A stretch of 59,347 bases of DNA from an uncultured Bacteroidales bacterium (GTDB lineage Bacteria > Bacteroidota > Bacteroidia > Bacteroidales > P3): contig CAMVGR010000011.1 in NCBI GenBank assembly GCA_947167075.1, positions 1 to 59,347 on the forward strand, given 5' to 3'. The notes under the pieces were generated by a model. That model saw nothing but the letters and a program-made list of their open reading frames with translations. It was not told the origin of the DNA and searched no databases. Shown piece by piece: positions 6,933 to 14,486 of the stretch (the first letter of the stretch is position 1; each line of letters begins with the position of its first letter). Position numbers and translations under genes: made by a program.

Positions 6933-8990
6933 ATGAAGAAAACACTATTAACAATTGCAACTATGGCAATTATCGCGACCGGTTGTCAACACAAAAAAGA
7001 GCTCACCTCTGGTGTGAATCTTGACAACTTCGACACAACAGCCCGCCTGCAAGACGACTTTTACCAGTATGCCTGCGGTGGCTGGATGAAAAACAACCCC
7101 CTCGACGCTGAACACTCACGCTACGGTGCATTCGATGTGCTGGCCGAGAATGCCCAGGAAAACCTGCGCGGCATCATCGACTCTGTCAGCGCTATGCAGA
7201 ACAAAGCAGGATCGCTGGCTGACAAAATCGCCAAGCTCTACAACATTGGCATGGACAGTGTGCGCCTGCAGGAGCAGGGTGCCGCCCCTCTGATGCCCTT
7301 CCTCGAGGAAATCAACAGTGTGAAGACCCGCGACGATGTGTGGGCAGAGCTGCTCAAGATGCATCGCCGTGGCAACCACGTGCTGTTCGGTGTGTTTGGT
7401 GAAGCCGACAAAGACGATGCTAAGATGTGCATCGCTTGGGCTTACCAAGGAGGCCTCGGACTGGGCGATCGCGACTACTACCTCACCGACGAAGGCAACA
7501 ACAAGAACATCCGTGCCGGATATGTCGAGATGATGACCAAAGAGTTCGCTCTGGCCGGCTACGACAAACTCAGCGGCATCAGCCCTGAGAAACTGGCCAA
7601 GATGGTGATGGACTTCGAAACCCGCCTTGCCAAGAGCCAGAACACCCGTCTTGAGAACCGCGACCCGCAGGCCACCTTCAACCGCTTCAACGTGGCACAG
7701 GCCGACTCGCTGGCTCCCAACGTGCGTTGGCAGAACTACTTCGAGACCATGGGCATCGCCGAAGGCATGAAGACCTTCAACGTGGCCCAACCTAAATATT
7801 TCGTCGAGGTGAGCCGCGTGCTTGCCGACACCGACGTAGAAGTGTTAAAGGCCTACATGGCATGGCATGAGATCGAAAGTGCCGCCGCCTACCTGAGCGA
7901 CGACTTTGTCAACGCCAGCTTCGACTTCTTCGGCAAACTGATGAGTGGCCGCGAAGTGAACCGTCCGCGCTGGAAACGTGTCACCTCCACCGTCGACGGT
8001 GCCATGGGTGAAGCCCTCGGCCAACTGTATGTGGAGAAGTACTTCCCCGCCGAAGCCAAGGCCCGCATGGAGACTCTCGTGCAGAACCTTATGACCGCCC
8101 TCGGCCAACGCATCGACATGGCCACCTGGATGACCGATGCCACCAAAGCCAACGCCCACGAGAAACTGAGCACCATACTTGTCAAGATTGGCTATCCCAA
8201 CAAATGGCGCGACTACTCGAAGCTTGACATCCGCGACGACAGCTACTATGCCAATGTGGTGCGCAGCAACGAGTTCGACATGGACTATATGCTAAGCAAA
8301 ATCAACAAGCCGGTGGATCGCGACGAGTGGCAGATGACCCCGCAGACCGTCAATGCCTACTACAACCCCACCACCAACGAAATCTGCTTCCCCGCCGCCA
8401 TCCTGCAGCCGCCCTTCTTCAACATGGAGGCTGACGAGGCTGCCAACTACGGTGCCATCGGCGTGGTGATCGGCCACGAGCTGACCCACGGTTTCGACGA
8501 CCAAGGCCGCCAGTATGACAAGGACGGCAACCTGAACGACTGGTGGACCGAAGAGGATGCCGCCAACTTCAACAACAACAAGAAAGCCCTCATCGATGCA
8601 TTCAACGCCTGCATCGCCCTCGACGACCCCGAACTGGGTGTGATCAATGGCAACGGCGAGCTGACCCTCGGCGAGAATATCGCCGACAACGGTGGCCTCC
8701 ACGTAAGCTACCTCGCCATGCAGAATGCAAAAGAGAAGAAGCAGCTGAACGCCAAAGAGATGGATGGCTTCACTCCCGAGCAGCGCTTCTTCCTGGCCTA
8801 TGCCGCAGTGTGGGCCAGCAACATCCGCCCGCAGGCCGCCCTGCAGCTCACCCAGATGGATGTCCATTCGCTGGGTCGCAACCGCGTCAATGTGGCTCTG
8901 CCGCAGGTGACCGAGTTTATCGAAGCCTTCGACATCAAGGAAGGCGACGGCATGTGGCTCGCTCCCGAGAAACGTGCTCTGCTCTGGTAG
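6933..8990 (+). CDS. M13-family zinc metallopeptidase (neprilysin/PepO-like), lipoprotein
   Basis: The 685-residue protein carries a lipoprotein signal, MKKTLLTIATMAIIATGC (Cys18), so it is anchored in the envelope. The N-terminal M13 domain holds the family segment DDFYQYACGGWMKNNPLDAE. The catalytic zinc site is HELTH (H515, E516, H519) with the third ligand E581 in ENIADNGG. Substrate-binding NAYYNPTTNEICFPAAILQPPFF precedes it in the expected order. The C-terminus ends near MWLAPEKRALLW, the usual M13 end. M13 enzymes cut short peptides; here it probably degrades peptides in the periplasm. Length and architecture are typical. It stands alone, with a terminator after it. Confidence 0.95.
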   Translation: MKKTLLTIATMAIIATGCQHKKELTSGVNLDNFDTTARLQDDFYQYACGGWMKNNPLDAEHSRYGAFDVLAENAQENLRGIIDSVSAMQNKAGSLADKIAKLYNIGMDSVRLQEQGAAPLMPFLEEINSVKTRDDVWAELLKMHRRGNHVLFGVFGEADKDDAKMCIAWAYQGGLGLGDRDYYLTDEGNNKNIRAGYVEMMTKEFALAGYDKLSGISPEKLAKMVMDFETRLAKSQNTRLENRDPQATFNRFNVAQADSLAPNVRWQNYFETMGIAEGMKTFNVAQPKYFVEVSRVLADTDVEVLKAYMAWHEIESAAAYLSDDFVNASFDFFGKLMSGREVNRPRWKRVTSTVDGAMGEALGQLYVEKYFPAEAKARMETLVQNLMTALGQRIDMATWMTDATKANAHEKLSTILVKIGYPNKWRDYSKLDIRDDSYYANVVRSNEFDMDYMLSKINKPVDRDEWQMTPQTVNAYYNPTTNEICFPAAILQPPFFNMEADEAANYGAIGVVIGHELTHGFDDQGRQYDKDGNLNDWWTEEDAANFNNNKKALIDAFNACIALDDPELGVINGNGELTLGENIADNGGLHVSYLAMQNAKEKKQLNAKEMDGFTPEQRFFLAYAAVWASNIRPQAALQLTQMDVHSLGRNRVNVALPQVTEFIEAFDIKEGDGMWLAPEKRALLW

Positions 8991-9024
8991 CAGACCTTTC
9001 GACACATCTAACTTGATATACAGT

Positions 9025-9075
9025 GGTGTCTCCGAAGTCGCCCGAAAGGACGATATCGGGGACACCCTCTTTTTT
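9025..9075 (+). terminator. Intrinsic terminator after the M13 peptidase gene
   Basis: GGTGTCTCCGA (9025-9035) pairs with TCGGGGACACC (9056-9066), an 11-bp stem with one G-U pair, followed by CTCTTTTTT. Confidence 0.75.
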
Positions 9076-9195
9076 ACACCACCCTTTTGGCCAATACAAC
9101 AGGCTGGAGCATCCCCGTATATCATTCAGCCATAGTCGATTGGCATAGGAAAAACGAGCACGAAGCCTATATGCAGGGTGACCGATCCGATTCGT

Positions 9196-9254
9196 CACGG
9201 TGCATCCACGGTTCATCTACGGTGCATGTACGGAGGAAGTACGGTGTTGATACG
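9196..9254 (+). repeat. Dispersed 11-bp module array, copy 2 (forward)
   Basis: Five modules: CACGGTGCATC, CACGGTTCATC, TACGGTGCATG, TACGGAGGAAG, TACGGTGTTGA, then TACG. A tail at about 9259-9295 is shared with copy 5 (AGAG-CTGA--CTCAAC-A-TTA pattern). The array is in the gap between the M13 peptidase and purM; besides it the gap holds a terminator, a possible 28-codon minus-strand ORF and the purM promoter. Confidence 0.9.
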
Positions 9255-9278
9255 ACGTAGAGCCTGACCCTCAACGAA

Positions 9279-9365
9279 TTACACACGCACAAAGTCCATA
9301 TACACCTCATTATCAACATTCTGCATTGCACGGTAATTAGGCTCAATCTTGCCTTGGCACGCCAT
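9279..9365 (-). CDS. Possible 28-residue small protein
   Basis: The reverse strand reads MACQGKIEPNYRAMQNVDNE followed by VYMDFVRV and TAA. A TATCTTTG element (9392-9399, minus) lies 26 bases upstream of the ATG, the usual distance in this window. No known family is recognised, and the stop codon lies in the tail of array copy 2. It may be a real small protein or the residue of a lost gene; the evidence is only the promoter distance and the plausible composition. Confidence 0.3.
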   Translation of the reverse strand: MACQGKIEPNYRAMQNVDNEVYMDFVRV

Positions 9366-9391
9366 TGAGAAGAGAGGATACTAGGGCTGTG

Positions 9392-9399
9392 CAAAGATA
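9392..9399 (-). promoter_or_regulatory. Possible -7 element for the 28-codon ORF
   Basis: The reverse strand reads TATCTTTG. No TTTG is found at -33, so this is weaker than the others. Confidence 0.35.
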
Positions 9400-9493
9400 G
9401 GCGAAAGCATTCCAGCCCGATGTGCAACTGGCACCAGAAGCAAGGGTTCGAATGCTAACAAATGGTTCATAATGACAAACTACCGCATTTTTT

Positions 9494-9524
9494 TTTGTCA
9501 ATCGGTAAAAAAGATGTATCTTTG
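9494..9524 (+). promoter_or_regulatory. Promoter of the purM-like gene
   Basis: TTTG (9494-9497), a 19-base spacer and TATCTTTG (9517-9524) give a complete Bacteroidetes promoter. The ATG at 9543 is 18 bases after it. Confidence 0.75.
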
Positions 9525-9542
9525 CATCCAAATTCTATACTA

Positions 9543-10709
9543 ATGGACAAGTACAACCAACGTGGTGTCTCAGCCTCGAAAGAGGATGTACACAATGCGA
9601 TAAAGAACATAGACAAAGGCCTTTACCCGAAGGCATTCTGCAAAATAATACCCGACCTGCTGGGCGGCAGCTCGGAATGGTGCAACATTATGCATGCCGA
9701 TGGAGCCGGCACCAAGAGCAGCTTGGCCTACATGTACTGGCGCGAAACCGGCAACCTCGACGTGTGGAAAGGCATCGCCATCGATGCTATCGTGATGAAC
9801 ACCGACGACCTGCTGTGCGTAGGTGCATTGGACCACATACTGCTCTCGTCCACCATCGGTCGCAACAAGCAGCTTGTGCCGGGCGAAGTGATTTCTGCCA
9901 TCATCAACGGCACCGAAGAATTCCTACAGCAGATGCGCGACATGGGCATCGACATCGTGCTGACCGGAGGCGAGACAGCCGACGTGGGCGACCTGGTACG
10001 CACAGTGATAGTGGACAGCACCGTGACAGCCCGCATGCGCCGCAGCGATGTGATAGACAACGGAAACATACGTGCCGGCAACGTGATAGTGGGCCTGGCC
10101 TCCTATGGCAAAGCGAGCTACGAAACGGCCTACAACGGAGGCATGGGCAGCAACGGCCTCACCTCGGCACGCCACGATGTGTTCTCACATGTCTATGCCG
10201 AGAAATACCCCATGTGCTACGACCGCACACTGCCCGACGAGGTGGTGTTCTGCGGCAGCAAACTGCTCACCGACCCCACCGAGGTGCCAGGCGTGGATGC
10301 AGGCCATCTGGTGCTCTCGCCCACTCGCACATACGCGCCCATCGTACGCAAAGTGCTCGACGAATACCGTCCGAAGGTGAACGGCATGATACACTGCTCG
10401 GGCGGAGCCCAGACCAAAGTGCTACACTTCATCGACAAATTGCACGTCGTAAAAGACAACCTCTTCCCCGTCCCTCCGCTATTCCGCATGATCCAGACCG
10501 AAAGCCGCACCGACTGGCAAGAGATGTACAAGGTGTTCAACATGGGACACCGCATGGAATTCTACACCGACGACGCGACAGCCCGTGCCATAATCGACAT
10601 CGCACATGCCTTCAATGTCGATGCACAGGTGATAGGCCATGTGGAAGCGTCGGACAAGGCACAGGTGACAGTGGTTTCGGAAAACGGAAAATACGAATAC
10701 TATGGCTGA
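9543..10709 (+). CDS. purM: Phosphoribosylformylglycinamidine cyclo-ligase (AIR synthase), PurM family
   Basis: PurM closes the imidazole ring of purines, turning FGAM and ATP into aminoimidazole ribonucleotide in the cytoplasm. The 388-residue protein has the AIR synthase layout: HADGAGTKSSLAYMYWRETG near residues 50-69 (the D-G-x-G-T-K motif), NTDDLLCVGA, DIVLTGGETADVGD, and a C-terminal domain with MIHCSGGAQTKVLHF. The form of about 388 residues is the one found in Bacteroidetes and is longer than the E. coli enzyme. The start at 9543 follows the promoter; the open frame upstream of it lies before the transcript start. The last 8 bases overlap the next gene. Confidence 0.85.
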   Translation: MDKYNQRGVSASKEDVHNAIKNIDKGLYPKAFCKIIPDLLGGSSEWCNIMHADGAGTKSSLAYMYWRETGNLDVWKGIAIDAIVMNTDDLLCVGALDHILLSSTIGRNKQLVPGEVISAIINGTEEFLQQMRDMGIDIVLTGGETADVGDLVRTVIVDSTVTARMRRSDVIDNGNIRAGNVIVGLASYGKASYETAYNGGMGSNGLTSARHDVFSHVYAEKYPMCYDRTLPDEVVFCGSKLLTDPTEVPGVDAGHLVLSPTRTYAPIVRKVLDEYRPKVNGMIHCSGGAQTKVLHFIDKLHVVKDNLFPVPPLFRMIQTESRTDWQEMYKVFNMGHRMEFYTDDATARAIIDIAHAFNVDAQVIGHVEASDKAQVTVVSENGKYEYYG

Positions 10710-11400
10710 AACATCGCTAACCACATACATGAGCAACCGCAAGGAGGCACGCCTCAACAGCGGATTGCAAGATAGCATCAGTGCCCGCAAGTTCAACACG
10801 GTGATGTGTGCCGTGCTGGGATGGGGATTCCTCTTCAACGCCATCATCGTCTACTTCTTCGCCGAACCGCTCACCATACTACTGACAGGGGTGAGCCCTT
10901 GGATACTGCTGATAGGCTATCTGGCAGTGACCGTGGCGGGCATCGTGGTGGCCGCACGAAGCACCAATCCGCTGATAAGCTTCCTAGGATACAATCTGGT
11001 TGTGCTCCCCATAGGCATCATGCTGGCCCTGCTGCTGCCTCAATTCCCAGTGGCACTGGTGGTGAAGGCAATGGGCCTGACGGCCATGGTGACCCTGACC
11101 ATGCTGGTGCTGGCGGTGGCCCGCCCGCAGATATTCCTCGGAATGGGACGCACACTGCTGATTGCACTGATCGTGGGATTGCTTGCCGAGGTGGTGGCCA
11201 CTTTCCTTTTGGGCTATCGCGGCGCAATATTCGACTGGCTGTTTGTTATCATATTCTCAGGATATATAGGATACGACATCTCGCGTGCACAGATATTCCC
11301 CAAGACGATGGACAATGCCGTCGACTGTGCACTCGACATCTACCTCGACATCATCAACCTCTTCATACGGATACTCAGCCTGTTGTCTCGTCGCGATTAA
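10702..11400 (+). CDS. Bax inhibitor-1 / YccA family membrane protein
   Basis: The 232-residue protein has about seven hydrophobic segments between residue 33 and the C-terminus and the family signature GYIGYDISRAQ followed by DNAVDCALDIYLDIINLFIR, which contains the conserved Asp residues linked to pH-sensitive calcium leak in BI-1 homologues. It sits in the inner membrane; its role in bacteria is not settled. It overlaps the end of purM by 8 bases, so translation is probably coupled and expression follows the purM promoter. Confidence 0.9.
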   Translation: MAETSLTTYMSNRKEARLNSGLQDSISARKFNTVMCAVLGWGFLFNAIIVYFFAEPLTILLTGVSPWILLIGYLAVTVAGIVVAARSTNPLISFLGYNLVVLPIGIMLALLLPQFPVALVVKAMGLTAMVTLTMLVLAVARPQIFLGMGRTLLIALIVGLLAEVVATFLLGYRGAIFDWLFVIIFSGYIGYDISRAQIFPKTMDNAVDCALDIYLDIINLFIRILSLLSRRD

Positions 11401-11470
11401 AAAAAGTGATTTTTTTTCGACAAACAGACAATATTACAAAAGCAGTTCCGTTAATCAATACCAAAACGAT

Positions 11471-11543
11471 GCGGCAATAGCTCAGTTGGTAGAGCGGCGG
11501 CTTCCCAAGCCGCAGGTCGCGGGTTCGAGCCCCGTTTGCCGCT
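11471..11543 (+). tRNA. tRNA-Gly (anticodon CCC)
   Basis: A 73-base cloverleaf: acceptor GCGGCAA/TTGCCGC, D arm with AGTTGGTAGA, anticodon stem GCGGC/GCCGC enclosing loop TTCCCAA (anticodon CCC), T arm with TTCGAGC, discriminator T. No CCA is encoded. Confidence 0.97.
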
Positions 11544-11557
11544 CCGCATTCGTCTGT

Positions 11558-11596
11558 CAAGGGAATCCTGTGCCAAGCAGGGTTCCCTTGTTGTTT
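11558..11596 (+). terminator. Intrinsic terminator after tRNA-Gly
   Basis: CAAGGGAATCCTG (11558-11570) pairs with CAGGGTTCCCTTG (11578-11590), a 13-bp stem with one G-U, then TTGTTT. Confidence 0.75.
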
Positions 11597-11675
11597 CCGA
11601 CAACGGGGAAAGGTATCGGTCGGCGCTAGGAAGTAATTATTTTTCAGCAAGTATCGCTATGTGAGAAAGATTGTG

Positions 11676-11683
11676 TATCTTTG
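11676..11683 (+). promoter_or_regulatory. Bacteroidetes -7 element for the YitT-family gene
   Basis: TATCTTTG, 53 bases before the ATG at 11737. Confidence 0.55.
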
Positions 11684-11736
11684 CATCGCAAAACTGACGA
11701 TATATCTATCGCCAGAGCATTGTAAATTAATGTAGT

Positions 11737-12693
11737 ATGACAAAAACAAAGAAAGAAACCGATTGGAAAAAAGAGATTTGGGCCTACTGTTTGCTCATTG
11801 CCGGAAGTGCATTGTTTGCTGTGGGCGACGTGATGTTTGTCAACCCCTACCTAATGGCACCAGGTGGCACCTATGGTCTTAGCAACGTATTCAACACACT
11901 GTGGCCCTGGAAAATATCCTTCTATGCCATCTGTATGGATGTGCCACTGCTGATCATCGGCACCCTGATACTGGGTCCTAAATTTGGAGTGAAGACCATC
12001 GTCTCCACTGCTCTCATCTTCCTCTTCACATTCATCCTGGAAAGTGTATGGGGATACAACCCCGTCATCTTCGACGGCAAGATAATGAGCGCTCCGCTGG
12101 AGGGTATCTCGATGGTGCAGATACCGCACGATGGAGGCTGGTTCGTGCCCGATTATTTCCTTAACACCGTAGTGGCTGGCCTAATCTATGGTATAGCCAT
12201 CGGACTTATCTTCCGCAGCGGTGCTACAAGCGGCGGCTCAGACATTATCTCTATGATACTCCACAAATACACCAAGATTAGCCTTGGCACACTGGTGATG
12301 ATTGTCGACGGCTGCATCACCCTCAGCACCCTCGTGGCCTTCGGCGACATCCGCCTGCCTATCTACTCCATCATCATCATCTTCATCGAAGGAAAAGTGA
12401 TCGACCTAGTGGTGGATGGACTGAAGAGCTACAAGACCATGTTTATCGTAACCGACCACATGGAAGCCGTTCGCAACTATATCATCAACGACCTGAAACG
12501 TGGTGGCACCTATATTGCTGGCAAGGGCCTCTATCAAGGTGCCGAACGCCAAATGATATATGTCACGCTCGACCGTGCCGACATGGTGAAGCTTCGCTCT
12601 AACCTCCACCACATTGACCCACAGGCATTCGTCAATATAATGGACAGTTCAGAGATACTTGGTGTCGGATTCAAAGCACTTCCAAAAGAATAG
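11737..12693 (+). CDS. YitT-family membrane protein (DUF161 + DUF2179)
   Basis: The 318-residue protein has an N-terminal membrane part with about five hydrophobic helices, including the repeated YitT pattern AVGDVMFVNPYLMAPGGTYG and FRSGATSGGSDIISMILHKY. The C-terminal soluble domain (about 225-318) is DUF2179, with ITDHMEAVRNYIINDLKRG-like sequence and ALPKE at the end. Function is not established for the family; a transport role has been suggested. It has its own promoter and a terminator lies before it, so it is a single unit. The glycosyltransferase gene follows after a 72-base gap. Confidence 0.9.
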   Translation: MTKTKKETDWKKEIWAYCLLIAGSALFAVGDVMFVNPYLMAPGGTYGLSNVFNTLWPWKISFYAICMDVPLLIIGTLILGPKFGVKTIVSTALIFLFTFILESVWGYNPVIFDGKIMSAPLEGISMVQIPHDGGWFVPDYFLNTVVAGLIYGIAIGLIFRSGATSGGSDIISMILHKYTKISLGTLVMIVDGCITLSTLVAFGDIRLPIYSIIIIFIEGKVIDLVVDGLKSYKTMFIVTDHMEAVRNYIINDLKRGGTYIAGKGLYQGAERQMIYVTLDRADMVKLRSNLHHIDPQAFVNIMDSSEILGVGFKALPKE

Positions 12694-12765
12694 TCGCTCC
12701 ATCAGCTAGTGCAAGAAAAGCCTAGCGCAACATACTAAAACAAGAAAACACTCGTTAGAGTCTTT

Positions 12766-13962
12766 ATGAAAGTCCTACAACTATGCAACAAGCCACCCTA
12801 CCCGCCAGTAGACGGGGGGACTATGGCTATGCATAGTATCACCAAGGGCTTGTTGTCAGAAGGATGTGAGGTACGAGTGCTGACAGTAGAAACCGACAAG
12901 CACCCAGTCTGCACAGACAAAATACCGGAAGAATACAGAGCAGCGACACACCTAGAATCTGTTTATATCGACCTGAATGTGAAAGTCCTGCCCGCAAGCG
13001 TTGCTTTGTTGTGTGGCGAATCGTACAATGTCAAACGCTACCGTAGCGAGGTTTTTGCACGCAAACTGAAGGAGATACTCCAACAAGAAAGCTTCGATGT
13101 GGTGCATGTGGAAAGTATCTTCCTCACCCCCTATGTACCTTTGATCAGGAAGTACTCTGATGCCAAAATCATTCTTAGAGCCCACAACGTCGAGCACATG
13201 ATATGGAAACATGTGGCTCTTAGCACAGGCAATCCATTCCGGAAATGGTATATCAAGCACTTGGCACTGGCTCTCCGAGCATATGAATTGGAGCACATAA
13301 ACGACTATGACGGAGTGGTCAGTATCACATCTAACGATGCCAGTACTTTTCGCGAGCTAGGATGCCGTCGTCCTATCGTCAGTATTCCTTTTGCCATCGA
13401 GCCACAACAAATTGCTACAAGCCATACCGAACCTGCATCACTGTTCCACATAGGTGCAATGGATTGGATGCCCAATCGCGAAAGCATTGACTGGCTGTTG
13501 AAGAAGGTATGGCCGGTCATCCACCGCGATGTGCCGCAAGCACGTCTATATCTTGCCGGTAGAAAGATGCCCCATAGTTTGATGCATACGAAAATAGAGG
13601 GTGTAGAGGTGGTCGGTGAAGTGAAAGACGCGAACAGGTTTATCAGCGACAAACAGATCAATGTCGTTCCTCTGCTGTCAGGAAGTGGAATCAGAGTGAA
13701 AATCATTGAGGCCATGGCAATGGGGAAAGCGGTAGTAACGACTTCGGTTGGAGCACGTGGAATAGAATACACCGACGGCGTAAACATCCTTATCGCCAAT
13801 ACACCAGAAGAGTTTGCATGCCAAATCAAGAAGCTAGTCGAAGACCAAGACTACCGCACACAAGTTGGCATGTCCGCTGCGAAACTTATAGCCGAACAGT
13901 ACAACCTAAAATATGTGACCGACAGACTCATTCAATTCTATAAAGAAAGGTTAGAACAATGA
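12766..13962 (+). CDS. Glycosyltransferase, GT4-like (GT-B fold)
   Basis: The 398-residue protein starts MKVLQLCNKPPYPPVDGGTM, typical of GT-B enzymes that act on sugar nucleotides. The acceptor domain includes FDVVHVESIF and RAHNVEHMIW. The donor domain has the GT4-style end NVVPLLSGSGIRVKIIEAMA (about 303-322) with the E-x(7)-E-type region, followed by GKAVVTTSVGARGIEY. It probably adds a sugar to a surface polysaccharide or a glycoprotein; donor and acceptor cannot be read from sequence. Its stop overlaps the next ATG (ATGA at 13959-13962), so it is coupled to the two envelope protein genes that follow, which suggests a shared role at the cell surface. Confidence 0.85.
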   Translation: MKVLQLCNKPPYPPVDGGTMAMHSITKGLLSEGCEVRVLTVETDKHPVCTDKIPEEYRAATHLESVYIDLNVKVLPASVALLCGESYNVKRYRSEVFARKLKEILQQESFDVVHVESIFLTPYVPLIRKYSDAKIILRAHNVEHMIWKHVALSTGNPFRKWYIKHLALALRAYELEHINDYDGVVSITSNDASTFRELGCRRPIVSIPFAIEPQQIATSHTEPASLFHIGAMDWMPNRESIDWLLKKVWPVIHRDVPQARLYLAGRKMPHSLMHTKIEGVEVVGEVKDANRFISDKQINVVPLLSGSGIRVKIIEAMAMGKAVVTTSVGARGIEYTDGVNILIANTPEEFACQIKKLVEDQDYRTQVGMSAAKLIAEQYNLKYVTDRLIQFYKERLEQ

Positions 13963-14483
13963 AAAGAACAAAGCATATCCTCATTGCCATTGCAGCATTA
14001 TTGTTTTCATTTAACGTATCTGCACAACTGAATATTCAAGGCACACGGTATTCGTTTGACCTAAACAGTGATGAGTGGAGATTCCTGCGCACATTCGATC
14101 TAGGGAATGGGGAAACCACTTATCTATACTGCTATATTGGCGAAGTGCTACTCGATGAAGCCGGAGACACGATATTACCTTTCCTAAGAATCTTCGTTAA
14201 ACAAAACTACTCCGACGACCTATACCAGTTCATCTATGAGCGCTACGAAAGCCAACCCTACCAATCGCTTAACGAGTGGACTCACGGAATAGGGTTGCCT
14301 AAAAGTGGAGGCCTAGGATATGAAGGAATCTATACCAACCCCACCGAACGCCGCGACTATCGCTTCATGATGTCGTACTTTAGAGACAAACGCACAGTAG
14401 TAGAGTTTCGTCTGGAAACCACACGCGAGACATACGAAGAGATGGAAGAGGTATTTAGGAAGGTTCTGACCACCATTAAATAA
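13959..14483 (+). CDS. Exported protein of unknown function
   Basis: The 174-residue protein has a signal peptide, MKRTKHILIAIAALLFSFNV with cleavage after VSA, and a mature part rich in aromatic and acidic residues. I do not recognise a family. Its position is informative: the ATG overlaps the glycosyltransferase stop and the gene ends 3 bases before a large OmpA-like protein gene, so it is probably a periplasmic partner of one of these. Confidence 0.7.
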   Translation: MKRTKHILIAIAALLFSFNVSAQLNIQGTRYSFDLNSDEWRFLRTFDLGNGETTYLYCYIGEVLLDEAGDTILPFLRIFVKQNYSDDLYQFIYERYESQPYQSLNEWTHGIGLPKSGGLGYEGIYTNPTERRDYRFMMSYFRDKRTVVEFRLETTRETYEEMEEVFRKVLTTIK

Positions 14484-14486
14484 AGT

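Noticed and set aside
8292..9125. A 277-codon minus-strand open frame
   Set aside because: It is antisense to the M13 peptidase catalytic domain.
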